Of a stretch of 64,000 bases of DNA, positions 33,598 through 44,900 are shown one piece after another. Origin of the DNA: Labyrinthula sp. Ha (lineage: Eukaryota; Sar; Bigyra; Labyrinthulida; Labyrinthulaceae); assembly GCA_015227615.1 (NCBI GenBank), contig JAALGZ010000005.1, positions 1,426,001-1,490,000 of the forward strand, written 5' to 3'. The position numbers were made by a program, and so were the translations under genes. The first letter of the stretch is position 1; each line of letters opens with the position of its first letter. The notes under the pieces were generated by a model, which was given only the letters and a program-made list of their open reading frames with translations, was not told where the DNA came from and made no database searches.

Positions 33598-34552
33598 TAT
33601 TGAATTTGATTTGGTCTTGTTTGACCTTCGTGTGACACTCTAACCATAATAACTCCGAAGACCGGTTGCTCTATCGAATTAAGCCTGTTCTTTTATTTCA
33701 CTATAGATTTTTTTGTGAAATTTACCAAAATTAGGAGATGATAAATAACAATTTGGTAATATGCTCATAAAAATTCTTCTTTAGAGTGTTAAGTAGAATA
33801 TAGATTTTTAAGAGTGAACGGGAATTCGGGTTCAGGTTTTCTAACATATTCGGTCAGGGCCAAAAGAAAATTTGGAAACCGGAGTTGGTCAATGGCTGTA
33901 TTTCAGTTTCTAGGAAGATTCAACTGCTTGTGAAAAAGTAGCATAGATGATACGCTTGAAAATTATCTCCTTTTGTACATTATTGATTTAAGTATAACAG
34001 CAGAAGAAAACTGGTTACTTATTAGTGTGTAACGTATATTCTTGGCTTCTAAGAATTCAAACGGTGGTTGTAAAAGTTGTACTAGAAAGAATAAGAGGAA
34101 GATCACTTGAAGCTGGTGTCCAGAATGAATTCAGGAGAAATGTGTCGAACTACCATAATTGTTGCCCTGCATTTAAGGTAATATCATAATGTAAAATGCT
34201 TAGCTCATTTAATTTCCAAGAGGCTCAGGATGGGTATATAATCCATCAAGACTTTGAGATAAGTTAAGGTTTCATGTAAGAGTACGTCACTACAAATAAG
34301 AAATTACCCACATTTGCCACAAGGGCCCTAATAGCTCAATCTCTCTTGATTGAGACTGCACGCCTCATGAACCTGCAGTCCATAAAGCCAATCATATTTC
34401 CTAGAAACGTCAACTTTGAAGGTATTTGCTTGTAGAAAAAGAACCAAATACAGAATAACATAAATGGACTTAAGCGAAATGAGGATGCTTCTCCTGCGCT
34501 GGGCCACGACATGACTCAGGGAGGAAATGAATAAGGGGATTTGTGAACTGCA

Positions 34553-34822
34553 TCAGTTGTCGTGAATATTCTGTATGGTGTTTTGGAGATGTGTTGGGAG
34601 AGATATTAGAAACAGCTGTTCCAAGCATTTTCCGTTGGATTCGTTGTTGCTTGTTGCAAGCTCTTTTTCTGTTGATACTGTGGAGAAGTCTATTAATGTG
34701 AGTCTTTTGACAGTCATGGTTGTTGTGTGAGCGTCCTCTGTTATGTAATGGGAAAGCCAGTTGCTGTAGTTGTCGACAGTTCCTGGAACATCTTTGGATG
34801 TAGGAACTGTGACAAATTTCAA
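34553..34822 (-). mobile_element. Possible decayed Ty1/copia gag fragment
   Basis: About 89 open codons on the minus strand, ending QLFLISLPTHLQNTIQNI. This resembles the LxSLPxxxxNxxxxL end of copia-type Gag (UBN2-like) proteins, and a WLSHY motif lies upstream. It begins at a GAAATTTGT segment with no good ATG context, and nothing downstream keeps a matching pol frame. It is more likely a relic than a gene. The assignment rests on a short motif. Confidence 0.3.
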
Positions 34823-37800
34823 CAGTCTAAGTAAAGGATATTTAGGCGAGGTTGTTTCGTTTCTCCATGCATTCTAAGACGAGTCTTTTGTGGCAGCGAA
34901 TAGGTTGGTGAATGTTTTACTGTGCTTGAATCGTTTGTTTATATTGGTGAGCTGTGACTTGCAGGGAGAAGAGTGCCTTGAGCTCTTACTTTGTTCATAA
35001 AGTAGTAATAAATGTGTTAACGTACTTCAGCTATAGCTTAACTTGTAACTCTTGTCTACCAAGATTGATTGACTTAAAGTAGGTTGTCTTGTTCAGGCAT
35101 TTGACTTCTTTCACTCCACCATCTTGTAGTGCAAGGACATTTACATGGGAAGTAAGAATATAGTTCTGAACCAGTGTAAGCTTTCAGGTTTGAAGGTGAT
35201 CAAAATTCGCTGTTACAACTTCGATTGAAACGAAACCTTTTCTTTCAATGACTGAAATGCATCTAGTGGTGCTACTACTGGCGCCTGTTTTAATGATGTT
35301 TTTTTTGAAGGCTTTCCGTTACCCAAAAATCTCATTTTGGTTGACGCTTACTTAGTTCTGATCCCACAGTCCCCATGGCCAATCATATTAGCTCGGCTAA
35401 GAAAGTAAAGGAAATAATGCTTGTAGTAAAGCAACCAAATGAGAAAACATGAAAAAATAAAGTTATGTTTTCTCTGCTGCGCAACTGTGTAATGCAAGGA
35501 CACATGTCTATTCAGATGTTTTCTCACCTTGAGGACTAGGCTTGAACCGTATCTGTAGCTCTATAATCCCATTTAGCGCTAGAGGGATCATTTGCTGACT
35601 CTCTCTGTTGGAAGCAGTATTTTTTTGTAATATTGATCAGGGGTGGTTTCTTGGAATATTTATGCTACTACTGTTTTATAGAGAGTAAGGAGAGAAAACT
35701 TAGTTGTTCTTGCGTTGTTTCTGGGTTGGTCGCTAAATGGAGCTTTTTTAGATATCACACTATTTTTAAGCGTTTTCTTTTAAGAAGGAAAATATTTTGA
35801 AACTATTTTTTTAGTCTCTGCTGCATTTTGCAGATTTTTTTGATTCCCTTAAGTTCCTTGGGGGCTGATTCTCTTAGATACTCTGTTTTGACGATTTTTT
35901 TTTTATTTTCTTGGGAAGTTGCGGAAAGGGAGTACTGTCTTAACTCTTTATGGTTTTCTTAAAGAAACATGCAGCAATAAAGCTTTATCTTAGGATTCTT
36001 ATCCCCCTTAACCTTTTTGTGTAACCAGGTCTATGTAGATTTTTGCGCTTCTTAACAAATTGCTCCCAATTGAAGTAACTTTCTGTATTCTATGGCAACT
36101 CTTTAAAAAAATATGATTCTCATCAATAGGCTCTAGCTTACAGGTTTTCATTTAGTCAGTAGTAAGAGTCGCAGCATCCGGTATACTTTAATCAGCCCTG
36201 TGTTTGGGTTGAAAGAATATTTTACTTACTTTATAGGTATCGATTCACCTAGAGGTCAATTTGTATATTAGCAACCCGTAAGTTATATATATTTTGAAAA
36301 CATTATCAATAATTTAGGAATATTTAAATTGAATAGAGCAGATAGGTGTTGAGCCGGGTCTTCGAGAAGTCAAGGTTTTGCTTGCTAAACTTTTCCCAGT
36401 TGTTCATTATCTACGTTTACTACATAGGATTAAAATATTCAATAATTATATGTGTTTAAGAAAATGCAAAAAATAATCCGTGCGACGGGCACCGTCTCTT
36501 AGTTTATATTCATAAAACGAATAGGGATAGCAAATTCGACGCATTACCTGGCCTCTCCATAGCTATTATGCCTTAGCCAAAATCTTAATGACCTTGTCTT
36601 AGTCTCATTATGAGGAATAAGAGGAATAAACGGATAGTTTCTTAGTATGTCCTACAGGGTTATTGCGAGGAGTAAAAAACTGAATAAGTGATCACCGGCA
36701 AACACTTTGCCAATGAATTATAGTTTCTCGAAATACTTCACACATTAGTGCAATTTTATCTTTAAGGATAGTCTTCTGCATAGTTGTGCAGGGAAATTTT
36801 GAATGGCTTTTAGAAAAGAGAGCAAAAGAGACTAGAATAAAATAGAAAGCATGACTGTCATAGAGGACAGAATGTAAACACCCTTCAAGGCTGCGTCACA
36901 ACTTTGAAATACAGCGAAAGGATATCTTTAGGCATGGAAAAACTCTTTAATTCTGAGCTAAGCGTACATTTGCACCTTAACTATACGATAGCGCCAGGGT
37001 TGGCTAAATCGCTGCAGAATATGGTATAATGAATCAATCTCCATCCAACAAAAGAAGTAGTTTTATACGTCGGTGTACGAAGAATGGATAAATGCGGTGA
37101 GATATTACAAGCGTTATAATATGTATTCATATACAATTCCCTGAGCAAAAATACGAACATGCTATTGAAAAGCTCAACAGTCTACAGCAAATATTATTAG
37201 ACTACAAGATGAAATATAACACTGTTCATTAAAACACTGACTTAACAATGAAATGGAATCCAAAACGTTGTCCAGAAGAAGTGTTATTACTTGTGATGAA
37301 AATTAGTCAAAGTGAAACCAGATGAAAAGAAAATATATTTCTAGGGTTGTGTTGTAGCATACATAAAAGAATAGGTTTCATTTAACATGTTCATCTCAAG
37401 GAATGTTACTCCATCCAAAAGACAGAAAAGGAAATAGCCAGTCATTGCATCCCATGAAGTTTGAACGTTTCTAACGACCTCAATTTCTATGCACCACATG
37501 TAGACACACCTTCCGTTAGAGCATATCTCTTGCATAGGTTTATATGAACCAGTCTAAGATACCTGAGACTAGGTAGGTCGAATGAAGGTTTAATCCATCA
37601 TAGACATAATTGCCACCCGTCTTAGACATTAACCTCGTGAAAGAATCACATGTACTGAGGAGATTAAACCAGTGAGAGCTGGGGTATTTTTAACAATATG
37701 ATTATTATTGATTTTCGAAGCGGTTGTTTTGTAGTGTATGAAAGTTCAATTCTCTTAACTTTGGCTTTCGGTCCTCTTTGCCTGTTGTGTATCGTGAAGT

Positions 37801-39339
37801 GACATATCTAGCCGTTAGTTTTGAAATACTAGCCGTTGTAATATATTTGTTGATAAAAGAAGTTGAGTGAAAGGTGATAAGTTCAGGACTATATATTGAG
37901 TCCTTAATCTTTAACACAAGAAACGAAACTTATCTGTTTGCACCTTTAGCTTATATTGTTGCTCCACAACATTGCCTAAATGATAAAAGAAACTTGATGC
38001 TTTATCTCTATGTTCTATGCAGTTTTTGTTCTCATTTAAACAAGCAAAAACAACCTTATCTGAAAACTATACACACTGTGTCACAATTTAAATATACCAC
38101 GTAGAAAAATAAACTCTGAAAAGCTAGAAAACGTCGATGAAAAGACGTAACCAAATGACTCTAGTGCGAATTTACTTAAGTATCAGCTGCAGTATCTACT
38201 GCTGGATGGCCCTCCTATGACCTAGGAAGCTTCACTAATATATATCATTTGATAGTTATTATCTGAACTTTTGGCTTGTCGTACTGAGTTTTTCTCTTTT
38301 ATGCTTTGTTTTCAGCTTTCTACGTTGTAGCACCTCAACCATCAGTAACAGATGATAATTCTAATTCAACTCATGAGCCCAATAAGCACCAACAGAACCT
38401 GCTCAAGTGATAAAAAACACAGGGAAATGCATATAAGATGTGTCTTTATGTCATGATTTAATGAATGAAAAAAGATACTTGGCCCGTCCCTGAATTATAT
38501 ATCTCCAAAGCCGTTCCAAGTTCTAATTAGAGGGGCTGTATGTTTGTTTCATTACAGAAAACTAATAGAAAATCTCTCACTTACTCTCTTTAATACCTTC
38601 CCATGGAAAGTAGATGGAGTTTTTTGGTTTCTCAACAAAATTTTAATGTCCTAGTTCTTCGAATAATTTTAGGATAGATTTATTTGAATAGTTTCTTAGT
38701 CAATTTCTCTTAGTAAGTAATTTTGGTGCCATTATTTTAATTCATGAATGGTTGCAACTATTATTAATATTATTTTTCTTTTCTGCCGTGTTTCATGCAC
38801 CAGTGTATACAGCCTCCCCTTTTCTAGAAATCTACATTTTAGTTTAAATAGAAAAACCACCTTGTGGCCACTTCTCATGAGAACACACTTGTTGGCTGAA
38901 ACTGTGGGCCAAGCTGTTTCTCTTTTACGTTTAACCTGGTGGCTGAATGATGCATAATTAAATCCTGAAATACACAATTAACTACCGAGAACAATATTCA
39001 AAGATTCATTTGAAGAATATTTTACGCCTCGTTTGAGGATTCCTTAGTACCACTCATGCTAGAAATCCTTCTCAGAGTTATCTTAAAAATAACTGGTCCA
39101 CAGATTTTCACCAAGCGAGCCTAATAAAAGAGCTGAGTAGCGAAACAGCTGCCTCACCAAAGGAGTCGTAATCTGACCTTAGCTTCAACGGGCGATGTAA
39201 AGCACACTTCGTACATGTTACTAGAAATAGGTAGTTTGCATAGGTTAGTTAGTTTAACTGAACAGTTCGAATGTATTATTCAGTACCAAAACAGACTTAA
39301 TAATAAGAAAACCTCTTACTAGATAAGTTTTGGTTTAAC

Positions 39340-39770
39340 AGTGCAACAACTGGGACAAACTTGTCAGATGCATTAATTGACTCAGAAGATTACTGAATCG
39401 AAACACATTCTAGAACGCCACTATGGTATAGAGAAGAAAACAAACCTATATCCTAGAATGAACACAGATAAGCACCCCACGGCTTTCTTTTCCTCAACCG
39501 AAGCAGTAGAACTTATACTAAATGAGAACTGGGAGGTGCCACGTTTCAATAGGATTGACAAAACAAAACACATTCCCTATGTCAGAATGCTATATACTTG
39601 CGTTTTCCAGCTTGGAGAATCTTTATAAGTAAAAACTACGGAAAATGTTGAGCAAACCCTTCAAAGTGGAAATAATATCAGAATGATCTCATCCATTCCT
39701 CTGCGCAAAGGAAGGGATGTATTGCAATTCCCACCATTCATGTGGACTACATATACAGTGAGGATGTAAC
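39340..39770 (+). mobile_element. Probable decayed Ty1/copia reverse-transcriptase fragment
   Basis: From 39380 the frame reads LTQKITESKHILERHYGIEKK, then LYPRMNTD and, about 40 residues later, HIPYVRMLYTC. This order and spacing match the part of copia pol just after the polymerase core (LSQ..Y...IL..F.M, then TP, then PYR...G.LMY). The frame is broken by a TAA at 39626-39628, continues open in the same frame to the TAA at about 39767, and shifts frame just upstream of 39377. It has no intact ends or LTRs and is a pseudogene relic. Confidence 0.42.
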
Positions 39771-39828
39771 TGGTTCCTTCTAAGAAATAAGCTATGCAAC
39801 TCTAATTTTCCTAAAAGACCTGCAATAA

Positions 39829-41973
39829 CTAATTGGAGTCTAGCAAGCTAGATAAAAAATCATTCACCTCACCAGCAACAATTTGAGAATCTGCCTTTTC
39901 GAGAAACTCCTTGGATAAACCTAGATCCATTAGCAAGCCAGTTCGTGTTTTAATATGCTCGGTTGAAACATTAGAATTCTGCGTTAGGAAGCAACCATTT
40001 CGCAGATTATAAAAAAGTTTTTTATGCCGCAAAATCTCTGCTGCTGTGTTATGATTTAAATTTATTTGACCTGAAATGTCCATCATATCCTCAAACGAGT
40101 ACTTATTCCGTTGTAGTACTGATCTGGAACACCCATCACAGAGTTGTAATCTACATACCTTACAACACAAGAGTACATTATCCGCCCGGTTGCAAAAGAG
40201 ACAGGTCTGCCTACCTATGCTAACTACAAGATAATGTTGTTTCATTGTAAAGCAATTGCGAAAAGAAAATGTTTGGCTCATACCTTGTAGATTTAACATT
40301 TCCAGAACTGTCTGAGCTTCAGGGGCCAAAAATATTGCTAAAGCTGGGGAAAAAGTAGTGTTCAACAGTTTTGCTCCAGTAAAATATGCATTTTGCGCAA
40401 AGAACTTACAAAGGCTTATATAGTGGGCTGATGATTTGAGTACAAATCTCCGGTATGGAGGTCTTCTGGTGTTACTCATTTTTGAAACGTCAGATAACCA
40501 AGCCAAAAAAAGACCTACTTCACCAACAGTCCACTCTTGTTCTATAAAGCATTTCGTGTTTATGAAGGAAGGGAAAATCAAAAATCTAAAATCCGAAACT
40601 TGTACAGGAGTAGAAAAACTGGCTCCGTGCTCTATTAAAATATCAAAATCAGTTTTTGTTACACCACTTAATTTTCGTTTTATTTTAGATGTACTCATCA
40701 GTGAAGGAGTATCATAGATGTACAAAGAAAGGAAATATACAAGGGCTTCTTGTACAGATGGCTTTATCGTAGGGGTTAAATTTTGTTTAGAAAAGCCTTT
40801 GATCAACTCACTAAGCATTTGGGCTCTTTGTGAGATCTTCGTGCGTGAGTTTTGACACCAAGAAACATATTGCTTTGGATTGTATAAACTCAAAATAGAC
40901 CGCTGATTATTTCCAGGCTGCGCAGGTCGTATTCTAGCTCCTCTATTTAGAAGAACAGATACATGCTTAACCTTTCCACAAGTAACTATTTGTTCCAACA
41001 GCGTAAAACCATTTCTTAACACCATATCAATATCGTATCCTAGATCCAGGAAGGATTCAAAGAAGGACGTATTTTCGTCATTTAATGTCAATAAAATTGG
41101 GTCAATGGCTTTAGGTGAATCTGAATGGATTAGTGTGTAGTATTCACTTTGAATTAAAGTCCCACGCGCATCGGCTGGAAATAGAAGGTTCTGAACAAAC
41201 TTAAGCATTTTAATATTCTTCTCTTTGACACAAAAGTGAAAAATATTATATTCGGTATCCTTTTCCCGTATTTTAAAACTCATACCTTGTCTAAACAGAA
41301 GCTTAACCATCGAGAAATAAGGTTCTTTCCATTTTGCAAGGCCTTGAAATATACTTAATACTCGTGAATGCTCCATCTTATTCCACACCTCTTTTATATC
41401 TGTTTGTAAAAGCATTTTTGCCATTCTCTTGTTCTTGTTGATTAAAGCATATTCAAGCGCAAGAAACGCTTTATCAGGCTTGGCAAATAAGGGTTTCTTA
41501 GGACCTCGTATTTGTTTAAGTCGATAAAAAATTATTTTAAATATTTCGTATTTATTTAACATGGTGCTAAGTACTAATGGAGATATTTTATTCTGGTGTT
41601 TTTTTCGTCTATTTAAGGATATGAAGGAAGCTCCCATCGAGAAAGCATATCTTACACCAAGGTTTTCAACCCCATATACAAATTCCTTTTCCAGGAGTCC
41701 CAATTTTTGTTCAGTTAATAGGAAAGTAAACTTTGGTAGGTCAAAGATAATAGCATAATGAAGTAAAGTCATACCAAAATCGGATTCTTTAGGCAAAGTG
41801 AGTTTGTCTCCAAGGCTCAAAACTGCTTGTTGGAAAGACTTAATTTCTGTAGAAGTAGGATCTCGATGTGAATCATGAACCTTTTTCAGAAAGAAAAAGG
41901 GCCATGGGGCAGTTGAAGGGATGGATGGGGCTTCACATATCAGACTATAAGCAGGAAAAACTTCTCTATGCAT
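39829..41973 (-). CDS. Ankyrin-repeat protein with C-terminal zinc-binding cluster
   Basis: A 714-residue single-exon protein. The first 360 residues hold several divergent ankyrin-type helices (TLLHYAIIFDLPKFTFLL, LEYALINKNKRMAKMLLQ, NIFHFCVKEKNIKMLKFV, FTLLEQIVTCGKVKHVSVLLNRGARI), so it is probably a protein-interaction scaffold. A middle region (about 400-580) matches nothing. Near residues 590-613 there is a tight cysteine cluster, CLFC then eight residues, CCKVC, then LCDGC. It resembles a treble-clef, MYND or B-box-like zinc site but fits none exactly. No membrane segment or signal peptide. The start is the ATG at 41971-41973. Its cellular role is unknown. An E3-ligase-like or chromatin role would be guesswork. 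Confidence 0.72.
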   Translation of the reverse strand: MHREVFPAYSLICEAPSIPSTAPWPFFFLKKVHDSHRDPTSTEIKSFQQAVLSLGDKLTLPKESDFGMTLLHYAIIFDLPKFTFLLTEQKLGLLEKEFVYGVENLGVRYAFSMGASFISLNRRKKHQNKISPLVLSTMLNKYEIFKIIFYRLKQIRGPKKPLFAKPDKAFLALEYALINKNKRMAKMLLQTDIKEVWNKMEHSRVLSIFQGLAKWKEPYFSMVKLLFRQGMSFKIREKDTEYNIFHFCVKEKNIKMLKFVQNLLFPADARGTLIQSEYYTLIHSDSPKAIDPILLTLNDENTSFFESFLDLGYDIDMVLRNGFTLLEQIVTCGKVKHVSVLLNRGARIRPAQPGNNQRSILSLYNPKQYVSWCQNSRTKISQRAQMLSELIKGFSKQNLTPTIKPSVQEALVYFLSLYIYDTPSLMSTSKIKRKLSGVTKTDFDILIEHGASFSTPVQVSDFRFLIFPSFINTKCFIEQEWTVGEVGLFLAWLSDVSKMSNTRRPPYRRFVLKSSAHYISLCKFFAQNAYFTGAKLLNTTFSPALAIFLAPEAQTVLEMLNLQGMSQTFSFRNCFTMKQHYLVVSIGRQTCLFCNRADNVLLCCKVCRLQLCDGCSRSVLQRNKYSFEDMMDISGQINLNHNTAAEILRHKKLFYNLRNGCFLTQNSNVSTEHIKTRTGLLMDLGLSKEFLEKADSQIVAGEVNDFLSSLLDSN

Positions 41974-44900
41974 TTTTCATTTCGATTCAGATGGCTTTAT
42001 GGGTCATTCTTTCTTTTCTTGTTTATCGTGAAACCATGTAAAACGAGTACTTAGGACTAAGGGTGTTATTTGATAATTATATTGATTCTGATTATTAATA
42101 AAAGAATTTGCATTTTGCTTTTTATCAAATGATTCTAATTATCAATTGATTATCAATAATGAATTGGGCCACATGACCTTAGATCCAACCCCCCAACAAC
42201 ATATATATTACTTATGCACCGGATGAAAATCCATTTAAAAAGACCATATGGCCCGGGAGTAATTAGTAATAGAATGAAGCACGATGGTATGTTAATTTTC
42301 TTAACAAAGCAATTTACCGCATTATAACGGTAAGATCCCTGTTATTGTTCTACTCTGCTCCGAATATGGCGGAAAAGTCTGTTACGGTAAAATATAGTTC
42401 TACCGTTAAGAAACCTTAGGCATATGCCTTGTGATTAGGAGGATTCCATATGATGGCAGCATTAAATATTTTTTTAATCGCTTGACTCAAGGCTATGTGG
42501 CCCAATTTACTATTGATTATTATTTTATTATCAATAATCACTCAAAATGATTTGGAAATCATCAGAATCAATCAATAAAAAAAATATGGGGAAATGTCTT
42601 ATTGATAAATTATCAATAAATCAAATCCGACCCCTGCTCACACCTCTTAAGCGGTTAAACATTCTTAAATAATCGAGACAATAGGGAAAAGACATTAAAT
42701 TACTATTGCACCTGCGAGCTTGCTATAAGAGGAATTTAATTAGAATTGTGGGTACATTGTAAGATCTCAGTTAGATTTCATTCCATTTTTCAAGAATTTC
42801 TAGACCACTGAGTGGGATTGAGAAACTCATAAACAAGTTTTAGTGAGAAATGAGAAGTGTTAATATCCACACTCAGAAATGTCTCATATGACCAAGTTTG
42901 ATCCTCTCTTAATAGTTCGCTGATTACATCAAAGTCGTCAAATATTAATTAAATTTTATTTAGATTTTGATTATGAATAAGTAGATTCAAACCTTGGTTC
43001 ATAACAAATTCTTTAGATTTAAGTTTGACTATGAGTGGAGTATCAAAAATAGAATGGGCTACAAGGCCTTCGGCCAAACAATAAAAACGTTTATTTCTTT
43101 CTTGCACTGTGTAGAACTTTTTGCAACCTGGCACTATGGGTTCGAACAATCTGGGTATATGGTGTGATGCAGCAATATGACTCACCAATTTAGCCGTTCA
43201 TGTGTTACAAAACGAGCATATATGTATATTTGAAATGATTGGCACAGTGTAGTGTAAACTATTTTTGCCCATAAAATTAGTGGTGCTCAAACCCCAAACT
43301 AATTGATTGAATGAATAATGAAACACTATCATTAACAAGAATAGAACTAAGATATTCTTACTAAACTAAAAACAGAGAAAATTAATCTATTGTAATAATT
43401 GAACCTAGGGATGAGTGTTTCCTGATTGCATTATTCATGACTACGGGTTTCCATGGGCTCAGATGTCGGCACGTATTTGCTCTAATCAGCGAAGTTAAAA
43501 GCATTGAAACATGTCAATGAAGTATGCAACAGCACTATTCTTAAATTACTTGATCAACTGGGTCGAGTTGAAGCGCTAAAACTATATTTCCAAAATACAT
43601 TAAACTCTCCTGAGATTCCTTGGAATTTCCTTCAAACTAAATCTCGGACCTTGCAGATTTTTCTGTCTTCTGTATTCCATTTTCCACAAGTAAACTACAA
43701 AACAAAGATATATTGATTTACTTTGTACGTTAATCAGGATATTTAAACAATGTATTTAATTATACAGGAAATTCAAGAAAAAACGACATAATTATGTTAT
43801 ATTTTTTTTATTTGAGCTGCGAGATGTGCGATGTAAATGAAATTTGCGGTGATCATCACAATGCTCGAGATTTAGTCCATAGAATAAGAAAATATAAACA
43901 TACAGTCTGCATTCTAGCTTTTTATCGACGATAAAAATATATTGATAAGCAAAGGATTTAAATTCTCTCTCTTGCCATTAATAAAAAGCTCATTGCTGAA
44001 GATTCAAGGATATAGGTTTTCTGTTCTCCGTTGCTTAGCAAAATACTCTGTAAAGCTAAATAAATACTACGCAAAAGAAGATATGTTATTTTCTTAATCG
44101 TGTTTGGAATAGGGTTGAAGATATAAGTTAGAGTTTGAACTTATTCTTGAAGTTAAAATTCAAGTTAGCTATTTCTCATTTCCGAGCCTTTAAACAAATG
44201 TGACAAATGATCGTTGTTTGAAGTAGAATAAAGTTTTTCAGCCGGAAGAAAAATATAAGAGAGAATATCCTCCTTCTGACAAACTATATCCATATGTGAT
44301 CCCTGTTCAGATGGATCTGTACATCTTTTGGTAGAATTCCTGTAAGATGGGGAATGAAACCATAGGATACATGTCCTATGGACTTTAGACTTGCGTAGAA
44401 TTGATCTAGTTTTAATAATTGTTGAGACAGGAGCTTCTAGTATTGTATCCAAAATACACAGTCAAGAACCTTTAAGTATTACTAGCACCTATAATAGTTT
44501 GCTACCTTTTTGTTGTTTTTGGGTGCTCAGGAAAGGATGCTATTTGTACTGATAGAAGACACTGCTAGGTTTTTTTGCACAACATAGAATTTGTTTAAAT
44601 ATAATGAAATAATAAGGTCGGAATAAAATGTAACAACAAGAGTGTTAAGTTTTGTTTCAAAACTTTAAAATGTAAAATTTAACTGCTAAAAATACCCAAC
44701 CTCATTTGACTGCAGACTAAACTAAAACTGATCAAGGTGGTTGATTTATAGTAATGTGAAAGTGAAAGGTCGGTTCAAACATATTTGTGTTCAAGTAGTA
44801 CTACAGAGTACAACAAGCAACAATATTCTCAATCAATACTAGCAAGTAATGAAACGGGAACTAAAAAAGGTGATTTGCTCTAAGTAAATATACTTAGTTT

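Larger units (their letters stand above)
33598..39828. other. Intergenic DNA with decayed retroelement fragments
   Basis: About 6.2 kb without an intact gene. From about 34500 to 35400 the plus strand is markedly T/G-rich, so the minus strand reads as degenerate coding sequence (see the copia gag-like fragment). A second fragment lies at 39340-39770. The rest shows nothing recognisable. Confidence 0.5.

Noticed and set aside
43130-43160. tRNA T-arm-like GGGTTCGAAC
   Set aside because: No T-stem, acceptor stem or anticodon arm can be built around it.
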